The notes: a model not told the origin generated them from the letters alone. A stretch of 64,000 nucleotides of DNA from Diphasiastrum complanatum (GCA_029204225.1 CM055102.1:29919632-29983631); one strand, 5' to 3'; positions 11,199 through 23,096 are shown, counted from the first letter of the stretch. A program made the numbers and translations.

Positions 11199-12811
11199 CG
11201 GGCCATCTCCATAAGTGTGTGATTCTTTCGCTCGGCAACACCATTTTGTTGAGGCGTATAGGGAGTTGTCATTTGATATAGAATTCCCTTTTCTAGAAGA
11301 AATGCACCGAACGTATTCTTAATGTATTCCCCTCCTCGATCAGTGCGTAGGGTCTTCAAAGAATGCCCAAACTGATTTTCCACCATTGCTAGAAAATCTT
11401 TGAAACGTTGAAAAACTTCGGATTTAGATGTCTTCAGCTTCTCCAAAATTGCAAAGTTGAGATGCCCAAACCTTGCGTGCCACAATTCAGCCAACTCCAA
11501 TGATTGTGATGTAGAAGCAACAAGACATGTAGAGGGAATTCGTCGCTCATAGGTATCCATAATGAATAAGCCAGCATGCATTGATCCCAAAACAATAATC
11601 AAGAGTGTTTTTTCAGGATTCTTGACAAGACACTTATCTTCTTTGAACTCAACAACTAGTCCTTGCTTCAACATAGTTGAAACCGAAAGAAGATTCTTCT
11701 TGATTCCCGGAACATAAAGCACATCCTTAATGTACTTTTCTTCACCATTAGGCAAATTGATGGCTACAATTCCAATTCCATGAATAGAATAAGATGCATC
11801 ATCCGCACATTGTACCTTACTTCCATTTTGCACTTTCACTAATTTAGTGAATGCTTCTTTGCGAGAAGTCTTATGATGAGTAGCACCACTATCAATCACC
11901 CATTCAATGGGCTGAAAATCAGCAACAGAATCTGAATTTCTCATAGATGTAGTAGTACTAGTAGGAAGCAATATTAGACACAAAAGCATAGTCTTGGTTG
12001 AAGAGATCACCACTAGCTTCAAGCTCTTGCTCCAAAGTAGCAAGTGAAGCACTAGTATCAATTCCTTTACGCTCCTCTTTCGCAAGCTTCTTCTTACAAT
12101 CATTGATGAAGTGCCCATACCTTTTGCAATAATGACACTTCCTTTTCTTCTTTTGAGTGTTGACATTTTGACCTCTAACGGGCTTTTGACTTGAAGAAGC
12201 AGCCCAACAAGTTCATCAAAGGAGAGTTGCTGTCCCCTAAGAGAGATACTCAAAGATGAAACAAATGGAAGATAAGATGAAGGTAATGAGTTGAGAGTAA
12301 TGGAAACAAATTGAGCATTCTCAATTATCTCATCAATATTGAGAAACTCCTCACGAAGATCCTTGATCTTCATCAAGTGAATGGTCACTTGATCCCCTTC
12401 TTGCATCTTCAACAAAGAAAGCTGATTTCTAAGATACACCACTCTTGCTGGATTTTTGACTCTATACATAGTATAAAGTGTATCCCACGCACTTTTAGAT
12501 GTCTTACAAGACCTAATATGAGGTAAGATAGATCTTTTCACAGCAAGAGCAACCATAGGATGTGCTTGTGCATCCTTTCTATCCCACTTCTTTTGTTCTT
12601 CCGAAGATGTAGAAGATGATGTTGATGATGATGATCCACGAGGTGTAGGAGGTGCCAAAGACGGAGGCCTTTCCTCATCACCATTGACCAAATTCCACGG
12701 CCCTTTCGCTATGAGAAGATTCTTCATCATGTAATTCCACAAGGAGTAGTTTGTGCCATCCAACCGATCTTCACTAAACAAAGAATCGATAGCTTCTAAT
12801 TCTTTAGCCAT
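11144..12811 (-). pseudogene. Copia-1 gag, protease and integrase core (deleted)
   Basis: Gag likely starts at Met 12811 (MAKELEAIDSLF), followed by the copia gag fold with GTNYSLWNYMMKNLL. A CCHC zinc knuckle (CHYCKRYGHFINDC, 12096-12137) lies in a different frame from the flanking ORF, so two compensating indels surround it. Protease has WVIDSGATHH (DSGAT 11879-11893). The pre-integrase block LWHARFGHLN is present, but the chain jumps from KLKT to SKSEVFQRFKDF. This drops roughly 90 residues, including the CxxC half of the zinc domain and the first catalytic Asp of DDE. The second Asp (RTDRGGEY) and Glu (NGVAERKN) remain. Confidence 0.88.
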
Positions 12812-13083
12812 TACCTCCAACAAAATTTCAGCTTGTAGTAGATAGGAAAGAGAGCCTTTCCACAACCAAATCTACTCAAAAATTTGCAGCAAACAAAGAG
12901 CTGAAAGTAGGAGCAAAGATGTCTTTCAATGTGCAACCAAAGTGCTCAAAAGATAATGGATAGATGGCTGTCTTTCTGCACAAAAAAACCAGCTTCTTGA
13001 AAATCAGGTTAGCTTCGATTGAAGCCTACACCGAAACCCAATTAGGAAGCCAAATAGTGTGATCAACACACACTCCAATAGGG

Positions 13084-13510
13084 CTATTGAAAGCGCCCTA
13101 CTGTTTGCTGAGAATCTACAAATTTCCAGCCACAAGTTGAACTAACCCTGAATAGGGTTTGCTGAATTTTGGGCGCCCTCCTACACAAATGCAGACCTGA
13201 AAACAAAAACAGCAAGATAAGGAGACACCACAACCAAAAATTAGTAGCAGATTTTTGGGCGCCCTCCTCCAAACAAAACTTGCTGAAAACTGGTTGCATA
13301 AAAATCAGAGTTGAGATTCTTATTTTTGGGTGCCAAAAATTGCTCCTCCAAGATCTCTGATGGCCGCCCTCCTTCAACCTGAAAAGAGACAAAAAAGCTG
13401 ATCCAAACTCCACTTGAAAAGATCAGGAAGATGCTGAAATTTCATAACAAAAAGCAGAGAAGCTCCTCTTCTGGTAGGGCGCCAACAAACAAGCTTGCTG
13501 CAGATCCGGT
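13084..13510 (-). other. Copia-1 5' leader with repeated GGGCGCCCTCCT boxes
   Basis: Between the primer site and gag, a G/C-rich motif recurs on the plus strand: TTTGGGCGCCCTCCT at about 13167 and 13254, with decayed forms near 13328, 13362 and 13477. It may reflect leader structure or packaging signals; that role is an inference. Confidence 0.45.
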
Positions 13511-13523
13511 AGCTCTGATACCA
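13511..13523 (-). other. Copia-1 primer binding site
   Basis: On the minus strand, directly after the LTR end, reads TGGTATCAGAGCT. This is complementary to the 3' end of initiator tRNA-Met and is the standard priming site of plant copia elements. Confidence 0.85.
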
Positions 13524-13978
13524 TGTAGGAAAGCAAGAGTCAAGTCACCAAGATCTAGTTATCAATCAATCTCCACAAAAAACAAGAGAAAAGAGGCTGG
13601 GTGCCCAACTCTAAGGGAGAGAGAGAGAGAGAAAACAACAACAAGAGCAATGGAGAGCAATGCTTAGCCAAACTTTACAAAAATGGAATACACAATGAGC
13701 ATCTAAGTGCTCTACCTGGATGTGGCCAAATGCCACCAAACCCTAAGGTTAACCACTTACTAAATGTAGGGCACCCCCAAAAGTCAAGATAGGGCCCCTG
13801 AACAAAATTAGACCCCTAAGGACCCACGAGTCAGTACATGACCAAAATTGGGTCCAACTGAACTTAAGACAAACTTAAGAGGGCCTAAATAACTAAATAC
13901 CCATGGTTACACAAATCTCGACCTTTTGGGTCAAAGTAACCTATGGATTAACTTTAGCATAGTCATTTATTTCTAACA
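13524..13978 (-). repeat. Copia-1 5' LTR (right copy, 455 bp)
   Basis: Plus-strand ends are TGTAGGAAAG and TTCTAACA, so in sense it runs TGTTAGAA to CTACA with canonical TG/CA. It contains an internal GA run. Confidence 0.9.
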
Positions 13979-13983
13979 ATGTA

Positions 13984-14540
13984 GAGGTGAGGCATATGCA
14001 TACATGCATCTGTAAGATTTGTCGGTTACTCTCACTCAAGCAGAGGCACAAGGCTCAAGCTCCCTTGGTGATTTATCTACATCATTGGGTTTCAGTAATT
14101 CTAGAATAGCTCTCAACTAACACGAGACTTAATCAAAACTGTCCTTTTAAACATGATATTGACTACTATCGCCCCTACAAATTTTGGAGGGCTGCATGGC
14201 TGCGATTGTTGATATTAATAGTTGCATCCAACTCTGTTCTTATATACGTAGCCAGGTCACAAGGCTCCCACTTTAGTGTTATATATGGAATTTCTACCAC
14301 TGCCATTGTATGTTATCATCGTCGATCCAATTCGGTGGACCACTATGTGCATTTTCCGAGGTATTGACATCCATGCTCCCTTTAGATAGCTCGAATATGT
14401 TTGCACCTACAGACTCATTTCTTCAAATTGTTATTTGGCACTCAAGGTTTCTACGATTGGTGCGGACTTCCTATGAGATTTATTTTTCTTTGTGAGTATT
14501 GTATCGTCTACTTTTACATTTGGGTGACAATCATGGTTTG
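13984..14540. other. No gene seen
   Basis: AT-rich flank of the Copia-1 insertion; a 61-codon frame at 14310-14495 has no motif. Confidence 0.45.
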
Positions 14541-14569
14541 TCAGAATAGGCATGGGATGTCATGTAGTG

Positions 14570-14950
14570 CACCATGATTCTATTCGTGATGTTCTTGTTG
14601 GTATTGCTCATGATAGCAGTTTTTATGTTGTTCGAGAGCAGACACATTTGACCAGGGCCATCTTCACAGTCATGTCATCGGCGTGTAGACTTTGTTCTTT
14701 CACATGAGAGGATTCACACTTTCGAAGATGTTTATTGTTGATCCCTCTTGACGAAACCTCCTTCGTCGTTCCTCCACCATGCAAGGGGTTGTTGCATCGC
14801 GCCTAGCTCAAGAGAAAGAGTGCAATTACAATGACCGTGCACCTAGTGAAAAGTTCACATATGGATTTCTTCACAAGAAAAAGTATGCTAAGTGTGCTTT
14901 GTATGACCCTTTTGATATTCGTCACTACGTCATATCCGATACGAATTTGT
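14570..14950 (+). pseudogene. Decayed protein-like stretch, family not named
   Basis: In slipping frames it reads HHDSIRDVLVGIAHDSSFYV, then VREQTHL, then a VDFVLSHERIHTFEDV segment, then MQGVVASRLAQEKECNYNDR. The block order (H-D-x-I-R-D, REQxH, VD.V....G/RI.T..DV, and an AxxAQxKExxYxDR helix) reminds me of an unnamed repeat-associated family in plants whose VD...DV spacing resembles a PD-(D/E)xK nuclease fold. That resemblance comes from memory and is unproven. Stops at about 14696 and 14746 show it is not functional. The 78-codon frame at 14779-15015 is its tail. Confidence 0.3.
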
Positions 14951-15424
14951 TAAAGTTCAGAATTTTTCAGGCGACTTCTACAAGGTTTTTTAATAACTCA
15001 TTACTCTACATGTAGACAGCTCAATGTGTACGATTGTAAACTATGACAATAAACTAGATTGTAAAAAAATCTACACTAGTATCAAATACCATGCATCACA
15101 ATAGTCCGATTCACAGTTTACAAATTTTTGCAATGTATTTTCAAATTTTTTACAGCCTTTAGGTGGTGTTTTTTTGACCCAACACCATTTTTTTGCTTAA
15201 AGTTTTCTGATCCAAAATGATTTTTTTTTACCAAACCGTTTCGGAATGAGATTTCTTATTTAGAAAAAAGGAAAATAAATGTATTTCAAGATATGCTGAA
15301 ATAGCAACTAATCACCAAACTAGTTCTTCACTAGTTTCTTTCAACATGCAATTTCTAACTTGAAAATTCTTAGTGAGAGTAATGAAAGGAAGTGTGAAAG
15401 GTTATATACAGTGAAATTAGCTTC

Positions 15425-15426
<2 letters not shown>

Positions 15427-15502
<76 letters not shown>
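15427..15502. repeat. GA microsatellite
   Basis: About 38 uninterrupted GA units. The ORF across it (Arg-Glu repeat) is an artefact. Confidence 0.95.
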
Positions 15503-15508
<6 letters not shown>

Positions 15509-15909
15509 TGCTACAGGGAAATCTAATGAGAGAAGGTGGCAAGTGAGTAGATTATGAGAGTAGGTTATGTGGGAGAGATAGTAAGGTAAGAGAGTGTGGG
15601 AGGTGGTAAGGAAGCGATGTGGGAGTAGGCCAAGTAGAGAGAGAAGGCAAAGAGATAATTTAAGTTGGAAAGGGCAACTAGAAAGAGAAGAACACTATGA
15701 GAGATAGCACAAGCTTGCAAGATCATTGCCATGAAAGTTCCTTAGTAGGGAACACTCGAGCATGAGTGCTCAAATTTAGTAGGGGGCACTTGTTCCGAGC
15801 CACAACTGCAATGAGATGTGTTAGAGAGCACATCTAGCGTTGTACCCTTGTTGAGTGAACATGGGAGAGCGAGTAACTCTTTTGAATTTATTGTGCCATT
15901 AGCATATCT

Positions 15910-16003
15910 ATGAGAAATAATAATTCATGATGAAGTTGCTACTAGGCAAAAATGCAAATGAGAAATAATAATTCATGATGAAATCACATGCTACTAGGCA
16001 AAA
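15910..16003. repeat. Tandem duplication, about 47 bp
   Basis: The segment 'gagaaataataattcatgat ... ctactaggcaaaaat' occurs twice in a row, with a 4-bp indel between copies. Confidence 0.8.
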
Positions 16004-16158
16004 ATTTCATTTCCTTTGTGGTTTATGGTGGACAATCTTGTTAGTTGAGTCGAGCATTTATTCTAGTACATAGTCTCTAATTGACTCATTCTATGTCATA
16101 AATATTCAGGTGCATTTTTGTAATTTATCACCTTTCTATTGGAATGTTGGTATGATAC

Positions 16159-16228
16159 TCTTTTTAAAGAAATGCACCTGAATATTCATGACATAGAATG
16201 AATATTCAGGTGCATTTCTTTAAAAAGA
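16159..16228. repeat. Perfect 31-bp inverted repeat, MITE-like hairpin
   Basis: Arms 16159-16189 and 16198-16228 are exact complements around an 8-base spacer. The inner motif ATTCAGGTGCAT also occurs at about 16107. Too small to assign to a family. Confidence 0.8.
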
Positions 16229-17400
16229 CTGTAAATTGTAATGTGTGCTTCACTACAGCAAGGATATAACAAAAGTTGACTATTATAAAGTATATAATCT
16301 ATTCTTTTGTAGCTTGAAGAAGGGGAGGTTGATTCTAGAAGGGGTCGAGAGTTCAAATATTGTGTTCGCAGGTAACTTTCTAGTGCATGCTTAGATCCTA
16401 TGTTTCCCCTGACAATTTGTTTATTTTGAATCAAGTTCTTGTTTGTGTTCAATTCTTTCTTGAACCTCCTATAGTTTTTCATTATTTTTTAGTATGTATC
16501 TTTTGCTAATTGGAAGCTTTTAGTTTTCAAATTGTTTGTGTATCTGAGAATTTTTAGTAATTGGGATTTGTGATATCAGAATGGTTTGGATCTTCATGTG
16601 TTCTCTAGGGAAGCAAGGGGTGAGGATGTCTCTGTACCAAGATCGTATGAGTGATATCTTACAAAATACAAGTTGCTTTAAGATATGCTTTCATTTCATA
16701 AAATTTAGCTAAGAGCTTTCTATGATTGACTAATATGAAGAAAACTCAAATTTTTAAGGCTTTCATTGTCAATTCAAATGACTAGATGGTGTCGTAGACC
16801 ATCTTTGGACATTATGTTTTTAGGATTGCTCAAATGACACCTTCATAGTTATTTGATTATTTGCTCATAAGGATTGCTTCAAATGACACCTTCATAATTA
16901 TTTGATTTATTTGCTCATATAGGAATAAAAAAAATACGTGTATGAGTTTTTTTTTAAAGTTTGGCTTTAAAACCTTGGTTTTCTTGGTCATTCAAGGAGC
17001 TACCCAAGTCACATAACTATTGGACTTTATCCTTCTGAAAGCAATCTCAACATGTTGTAAATTATTTGCAACCTGATCAATTTGAATGATTCAGTGTAAT
17101 ATTTGTTGCTGTCTCTGTCATTGACCGCAATCAACCAATCTGTAACTTGTGGATGTATCAAACAATTTTGAATGCAATAGTTAAATGATCTTTTGTTGTG
17201 GGCATAATGGTAGTGTTGCAATGTTGTACTTGTTGCTCCTTGCTTTTCAGTTAATTAAGGTGCAACTTAGATTTTTTTATAGATTGCTTCATTATTCATA
17301 GCCGTTTTATTACAATGATTAATTATTAAGCGTTGTCCTAGTTCATAAGTTAATTGTCTCACTTTGTTTATATTTATTCTGTTGTCACTTGTTGATTTTG
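16229..17400. other. No gene seen
   Basis: AT-rich; short minus-strand frames (64-98 codons) without motifs. Confidence 0.45.

Positions 17401-17404
<4 letters not shown>

Positions 17405-17443
<39 letters not shown>
17405..17443. repeat. AT microsatellite at hAT left edge
   Basis: Nearly pure AT dinucleotides directly before the GGATCC-rich hAT terminus. A similar run lies just outside the right edge (24923-24965). Confidence 0.9.
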
Positions 17444-17444
<1 letters not shown>

Positions 17445-17450
17445 TAGATC

Positions 17451-17530
17451 CAACAGTAGCGGGATCCATGGATCCCGGTACCGCGGATCCACTATGGTAT
17501 CGCGGATCCATACTGGTCCGTGATACCACA
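17451..17530. repeat. Iterated GCGGATCC subterminal motifs of the hAT element
   Basis: GGATCC or GCGGATCC appears five times within 60 bp, with GGTACC and GGTATC variants between. This is the expected binding array for a hAT transposase. Confidence 0.6.
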
Positions 17531-17801
17531 ATATTTAATATTTTTTAATATTTAAAATGCTAATTTTTTTTTTAAGCTAATCCCCCCCCCCTCGCTTCAT
17601 CTCTCTCCCTGCCCATCGCGTTGCTGTCCGCGCCCTCTGTGTTGTCCGCCCACTCCTCGCCAACATACTGTCTTCGCGTTGCACTGATCGCTTCCGCCCC
17701 CGCTATTGCTATTTCGGCCTTTGTTGTGGTTTTTCCAGCCGTCCGCCTCCTATCGCACTCACGATCATCTCTGCCTTCTTTCCCCAGTTCTTTCTACAGA
17801 A

Positions 17802-20800
17802 ATGGTGCATTCAAACCTTGCCGATCTGTGGGAAGAAGTGGACATTGTCAGGCGGGTTCCCGACAAGTCCAACAAGTCCGGTGCAAAGATCATGCTCTGT
17901 CGATATTGTCTGGCCGAGTTCATTGCCACCCTCACCCGCCTTAAAGGCCACCTACTCGGTGCACGCGCCAAAGATGGTGGCACACTAAATGCTGCCCCCT
18001 GTGCCAGCATGTCTGTTTCCGTCAGGCAGCCACTTCTGGACACCTACGGGCCACGTCTTGTGGCGGGGGAGAACACCATTTCGGAGGGTGTTCTTTGGTT
18101 TGCATCGCGCCTTACGTGGTTGACCCCGAGTTGCTGCCTGCTTGGCTGGGGAGTGCATCCTCGTCCAGTCCCTTTGCCCCTCACCCCCTCAGACAGTTCC
18201 GCCACACGCACCCCCATCTGCACCCATTCCGGTGGATCCCGTCCCATCGCGTCCACCAGGTGCCAGGGCATTTCCACCACCACCTACTATTGCTCGCACT
18301 CCCCCAGTTTACGACTTTCTCATGGACTCTCCACAGCTCGAGCAGGAGCAGACCCAAGATGCCAGTGACGAGGCCTTCCAAGATGTTGATGAGATCCCTT
18401 CCTCCCTCCCTTCCCATCCGGATGACCTTCCTAGCCAGTAGTTTTTGTATCCCATGTCAGATGTCCCCCCTCCACCAGTGTACCCCGCTTATGCTCTGCA
18501 CCCATCCCGACCAATGCATCCCACTCTCCCCATTCCACGTCTACAGCTGATGCATCCACTAGTGCCCAGCTTGCCGCGCCATCATCCATTCCCGTCACGT
18601 TTGGTGCACCGTGCTGGAAGTCCGCTACCCGTCGCCCAGCTGGGAGAGTTCTTAGACAGCAGAGCATTCGCGGCGCGCATCAGCCGCACATGGATAGAGA
18701 GGCCACACAGGCCGTGGCCAGTCTGATTTAAGAGTTGAACCTTCCATTTGCCATCACCGACTCTGAGCCCTTCAGAAGGGCTTTCCGTCTTGCACAGTCT
18801 GTCAGCCCTAGCTGAAGAGTCCCTAGTTCAGAGGTTGTCCGCACACACATGCCAAGGGATAGGGTCGAGTCATTGTCTAGAGAGATGGAGCCTCTACGTC
18901 GCCACTGGGCCACTTACGGTTGCAGCATCATGTCCGATGGCTGGACTGATGTTAGGAGGAGGCCGATCCTCAACATATTGGTCTCCAGCTGCATGGGCAC
19001 AGTTTTTGAGGGCCGTGGATTGCAGCAGGGAGAGTCATAGCTACAGAGTTCATGTTTGATGTCATCATGTCTTCCATCCTGTCCATAGGCCCACAACATG
19101 TCGTCACGGTGGTGACGGACAATGCCACGAACTGCATTCAGATGGGTGTACTGCTAGAGGCCGAGTTCCCTCACATTGTTCATACCCCCTGTGCAGCGCA
19201 CGACATAGACCTTCTGATGAGGGACATAGGTGCACTTCCCTGGGTTAGAGCCATCGTCCGTGAGGCCGTCTTCCTAGTGACTTTTGTCACCAGGAAGAGG
19301 CAAGTTCTTGCCATGTTCCGGGTGTTCAGCCAGTTGGACCTCAAGAATCCAGCCCCCACACGCTTTGCATTCGACTTAGTGGTCATCGACCGTTTGATCA
19401 GGTGCATGGCACAGCTTCTACAGAAGGTTGCCAGTGATCTTTGGTGTGCCAGTACGTTTCAGCACACTGAGGATGGGGAGCACTTTTCTTCCACGGTGAG
19501 GGGAGACCAGTTTTGGAGGGATGCACAGACATTGTCAGGACTCCTTCGAACACTCTACATTGTGCTCCGCATGGCTGACAGCGAGGGGTCGACACTTGGA
19601 CTGATATATGAGCTCATGGACCGGATCGGACAGTTCCTGCAGCTGCCCATCCTGCAACCAGAGAGGTAAGCGGTACAATAATGAATTGGTCTTTATCTTT
19701 TCAGTGGTTGCTAGCTTGTTTTTCTGTCAATGTTACGTTTTTTCGTAATGCCCAGGTTTTAACATGTCTCTCACCTGCAGGATGACCGAGCTGAAGTTCA
19801 TTTGGGAGACGCGGTGGAACTACTTCCACAGGAGTATCCACAGCGTTGCTCACATACTGCATTCCCTCTTCCTCTCTCCGACACAGATCGCAGACAGTGA
19901 GCTCGAGGCCGATTGGCTTCAGTACATTCACAGGGTGGGTCCACACATAGGTTTGGATCCTATCAGGCTCATGGAGGAGCTCGTTGCATTTTGTTTCTGC
20001 ATGGGCACGTTCGGCCACCCGGCTGCTCAGGATCTAGAGAGGAGGCAACTTCCCATTACCTGGTGGACCATGTTCGGTAGCACCTATCCATCTATACAAC
20101 GTCTTGTCAGGTATGCATCTCATTTTATCCTCCATTGCTATGTTTCGTTGACGTTCCACCCGTGCATATGTGCTGAAGCATTTCAATGCACGTACCACAG
20201 GACTGCGCTGTCTCCGTGTGTGAGCACAATTGGAGCACATGGGCACTCATTCACACGAGGAGAAGAAACAGGCTGTCAGTGAGTCAGTTGGAGCGGTTGG
20301 TGTTCTATAGCACCAACGCACGCCTCGCCAGGAGACTTTCGATCATTACGAGCGCATTGCAGGTGGTTAGCTATTCTCTCAGAGCATGTTGGTTGACGAC
20401 TTGTACGTTGGTTTCATTTCTTGATCAAATTGTCTCTCTGACATGCAAACTTTTAACCTTGCAGATGAAGATATCAGATTTGGAGCGCCAGGTTGACTTG
20501 CCTATAGACAGCACCCATCCCATGCCTGCAGATGACTTGGGCACACAGTTGATGGCAGAGAGAGAGAGGGAGCTTGCCGAGACGAGAGAGAGAGAGCTTG
20601 GGCTTGAGCACAGAGAGTCTCCATTGTACGAGGCAGATGAGCCAGTTTCAGAGGATGAGCATGATGAGGATGAGCCTATTCGGGTTGTATTTGCCAGATC
20701 AGAGAGGGATGAGGCAGATGGTACAGGTACAGGGCACACGCCACGGACAGGGGTCACAGGTGCATCACGTGGCAGAGGTGGGGCACATGGCATAGGTGTA

Positions 20801-22045
20801 CCGAGAGACAGGCAGGGCACACGGGGGGGGGGGGGGGGAGCAGTGGCATACCTACCTATGTCAACATGATGGAGGAGGCTCTTGATAGAGGGCAGAGTGA
20901 TTTAGATGCCGGTCCCGCAGCTGCTTGGATGCGTGCAGTACAGAGTCATGGCCGTTACTACGACAGCACACCAGAGGATGCACCAGATGACTTTGATTGC
21001 ACAGATTGCGAGGCCATGCAGGGTCTACAGAGTGCACATGATGAGGCACGGGTTGATTCAGGGGATGGTGCACAGGATGATTCAGGAGTTGGTGCACAGG
21101 ATGAGGCTTAGAGCCCAGTGCATTTGTATTCAGATGCCCAGCTAGACGACTTGATTGCCACATTGGATTCATCTCTTGCCAGCATGCCATACATAGAGTC
21201 CCAGCCAGAGCAACCGCATGAGGTGCCTACAGTTCCTCCAGTTCCTCAGAGGGTATATGTGCGCCGCACAGCTCCTCCAGTGCCACCGATGCCATTCAGG
21301 CCTGCAGCCCCTCCATCGCCGTCCACTTTTGCAGCACCAGGTCTCCATGGCAGGCCACCATCTGTGCCCAGGTTTTCTCTTGCAGCGCCCACATCCACAG
21401 TGGCTCCTCCAATGGCAGCACCCACGACACATCCTCCTCCCTTGGCAGCACCCACGACACCGGCTCCTCCTCTGACAGCACCCAGGATGTACCAGTACCG
21501 GCCACCGCATCGCCCCTTTCAGTACATATCACCGCTGTACTTGCCTCTTGCAGGGACGGCCCCTCCACAGCCAGTTCCTCCACCAGCAGCAGCCCCAAGG
21601 GCACACACACCACGGACCTATCCTCCATTATCAGCTGCACAAGGACACCCATCTTTGGCTTCTCTATCCCAGTCGGCCGCAGCTTGGGCCCAGCCTAGCC
21701 AGCCAGGTGATCTGCATGGGGGTGATGAGGCATTGACGGCTTCCCTCGTCCGCAAGAGGCCAGGAAGGCCCAACAAGAAAGGTAGAGCACAGAAACAGCC
21801 AAGGAAGAGGGGCTCCAATTACAGGTAGAGGCGCAGTATTACAACCAGCTGGAGCAGGTTTTGTTGGTTTAACTTGCTTGGGGGCTGATGCAGAGGCAGA
21901 TTGGGAGGATGAGGATGACGAGTCTTTTCCCTCGGATACACAGCCCATGCCAGTTCCAGACAGGCACAGATATCGGCTGCAAGTATCAGCTCGGGGCCCT
22001 GAGTTGTCTCCGGAGCATTCGTCTGAGTCAAAGCCAGAGCATTGA
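17802..22045 (+). pseudogene. hAT transposase, spliced, with long C-terminal tail
   Basis: Starts at ATG 17802 with a BED finger (LWEEV, CRYC, RLKGHLLGA). After a proline-rich linker with frame slips, DUF659 follows: CSIMSDGWTD (about 18926-18955) and VVTDNATN with TPCAAHDIDLL (19100-19215). An exon ends AG|GTAAGC at 19666. The next (19781-20110) carries WETRWNYFHRSI and WWTMFGSTYPSIQRL. The third (from 20201) holds CEHNWSTW and HTRRRNRLS, the dimerisation domain. The three acidic catalytic positions (D in DGWTD, D in TDNATN, E in CEHNW) all survive. Stops in the DUF659 entry (about 18729 and 18811), frameshifts near 19000-19050, and a phase mismatch at the third exon make it a pseudogene. 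Confidence 0.75.
20465..22045 (+). pseudogene. C-terminal extension of the hAT transposase gene
   Basis: After the dimerisation domain a splice acceptor (20464) opens an acidic Glu/Arg coiled-coil stretch (RERELAETRERELG), then an Asp/Glu tract. A 16-G run (20823-20838) shifts the frame. A proline/alanine-rich region of about 170 residues follows, with repeated TxPP(L/M)AAPT units. Near its end is an AT-hook-like core, KRPGRPNKKGR (about 21751-21783), then a final acidic tail DWEDEDDESF in another frame. Typical hAT proteins end soon after the dimerisation domain, so this tail is unusual. It may be a fused or second gene. Confidence 0.5.
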
Positions 22046-22542
22046 ATGTAGCTCTGTTATTTTATTTTCAACAGTTTGATGTCATGTTCCATGTTTGGCG
22101 GCCAGATGGTCGAACACTGTATTCAGACCATTTTCCATATTATATCCGGTGTTGGACATACTTTATTCGCTGCACATTTTGTATTTGTCGATTTGTAATT
22201 GCGATGCTCTGTTTCAATTTTATTTTGAATGGTATGTGCGTAATTTCAATTAGTTTCAACTACAGAGATTGATAGCAGATGCACAACACAGAAATACAAC
22301 CCCCTTTATAGCATTTCATGAACACATACATTACATTGCAATACACCAGGCACGCATTGCACAAAAAACACACCATACTTTAATTCATGAGATGTATCAA
22401 AATAACAATACGTATTCCCGTCGTATACGGCTGGGGCTGTTCTATACACTATGTTAGACACTAAATGTTGCTTCATCTACTGTCGAAATTTACATAACAA
22501 CAGTTAGCCACATAGGCTAGACGCCATTTATTCTAAACATTT

Positions 22543-22908
22543 CTATGGATCCTCCACTGACTCCTCGGCCTCGTCAGGTGCATTGTTCTGTCGCTCTCGC
22601 TCTGCCTCCCGATTAGCACGAGCTGCCTCCTGGTTAGCCCGACGGCGGGCAGCCCTTTCCCTGACCATGATGAGCTGCCGTCGTGTGAAGTTCATTCCGA
22701 TCTGCTCATCCAAATCCAGCTCGACAGCGGGGGCGGGGGGCACAGCGGGGGCTGGGTGCTTTGGCTCCGGATTTCTCTGCCGAGCCTGTCGCAGCATCTT
22801 TGCAATGTCTGCCTCTTGCTTCCGATGCCTTTCATTGTGCCTTCGGACATCTTCCTCGAGCTTCTTCTTGGCTTCGCCCTCAGGCCTTGGTGGTATGCAC
22901 TTCGCCAT
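22543..22908 (-). CDS. Unrecognised 121-residue basic coiled-coil ORF inside the hAT element
   Basis: I do not recognise it. The frame starts at ATG 22908 and ends at 22543, convergent with the transposase. The N-terminal third is a charged helix (KKKLEEDVRRHNERHRKQ), the middle is proline/alanine-rich, and the last 60 residues form another Arg/Glu/Ala helix (RERAARRRANQEAARANRE) ending in an acidic tail. This reads like a nucleic-acid-binding or adaptor protein and not random sequence. However, the GC-rich DNA has few stops in any frame, and a 130-codon frame overlaps on the plus strand. A TATA-like TTAAATA (minus, 23098-23104) lies 190 bp upstream. Function unknown. Confidence 0.4.
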   Translation of the reverse strand: MAKCIPPRPEGEAKKKLEEDVRRHNERHRKQEADIAKMLRQARQRNPEPKHPAPAVPPAPAVELDLDEQIGMNFTRRQLIMVRERAARRRANQEAARANREAERERQNNAPDEAEESVEDP

Positions 22909-22925
22909 CTCACGACACCTTGTTT

Positions 22926-23096
22926 CTCGAACTGGCTCTCACTGGCTCTCACAGCCTCTCAATGGCTCTCACTAGCTCTCTCACAGCCTCCCTCTCACAG
23001 CCTCTCACAATGCCTCTCTCTCACAGCTTCTCACTGGCTCTCTCTCACAACCTCTCACAATGCCACTCACTGGCTCTCTCACAGCCTCGTGAGTGC
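22926..23096. repeat. Short tandem repeats of TGGCTCTCACAGCCTCTC type
   Basis: About ten imperfect units built from GGCTCTCAC, CAGCCTCTC and CAATGCC blocks lie immediately upstream of the convergent ORF. Confidence 0.8.

Larger units (their letters stand above)
8492..13978 (-). mobile_element. Copia-1: Ty1/copia LTR retrotransposon, defective
   Basis: Flanked by a perfect 5-bp target duplication ATGTA (8487-8491 and 13979-13983). LTRs lie at 8492-8934 and 13524-13978. Gene order on the minus strand is gag, protease, integrase, RT, RNase H, which is copia order. A tRNA-iMet-type primer site abuts the 5' (right) LTR. The coding part is broken by frameshifts, an integrase deletion and an RT active-site change, and the polypurine tract is missing. 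The two LTRs differ only by scattered small changes, so insertion is not ancient. Confidence 0.92.

Noticed and set aside
13511-13523. tRNA gene at the TGGTATCAGAGC sites
   Set aside because: Only the 3' tRNA complement is present, next to LTRs; no cloverleaf surrounds it.
15360-15557. 65-codon ORF with Arg-Glu repeats
   Set aside because: It is the GA microsatellite read in frame.
21164-21660. Antisense ORFs of 69-118 codons across the hAT proline-rich region
   Set aside because: They mirror the CC-rich codons of the sense strand (Gly/Arg/Trp/Cys-rich shadow) and have no features of their own.
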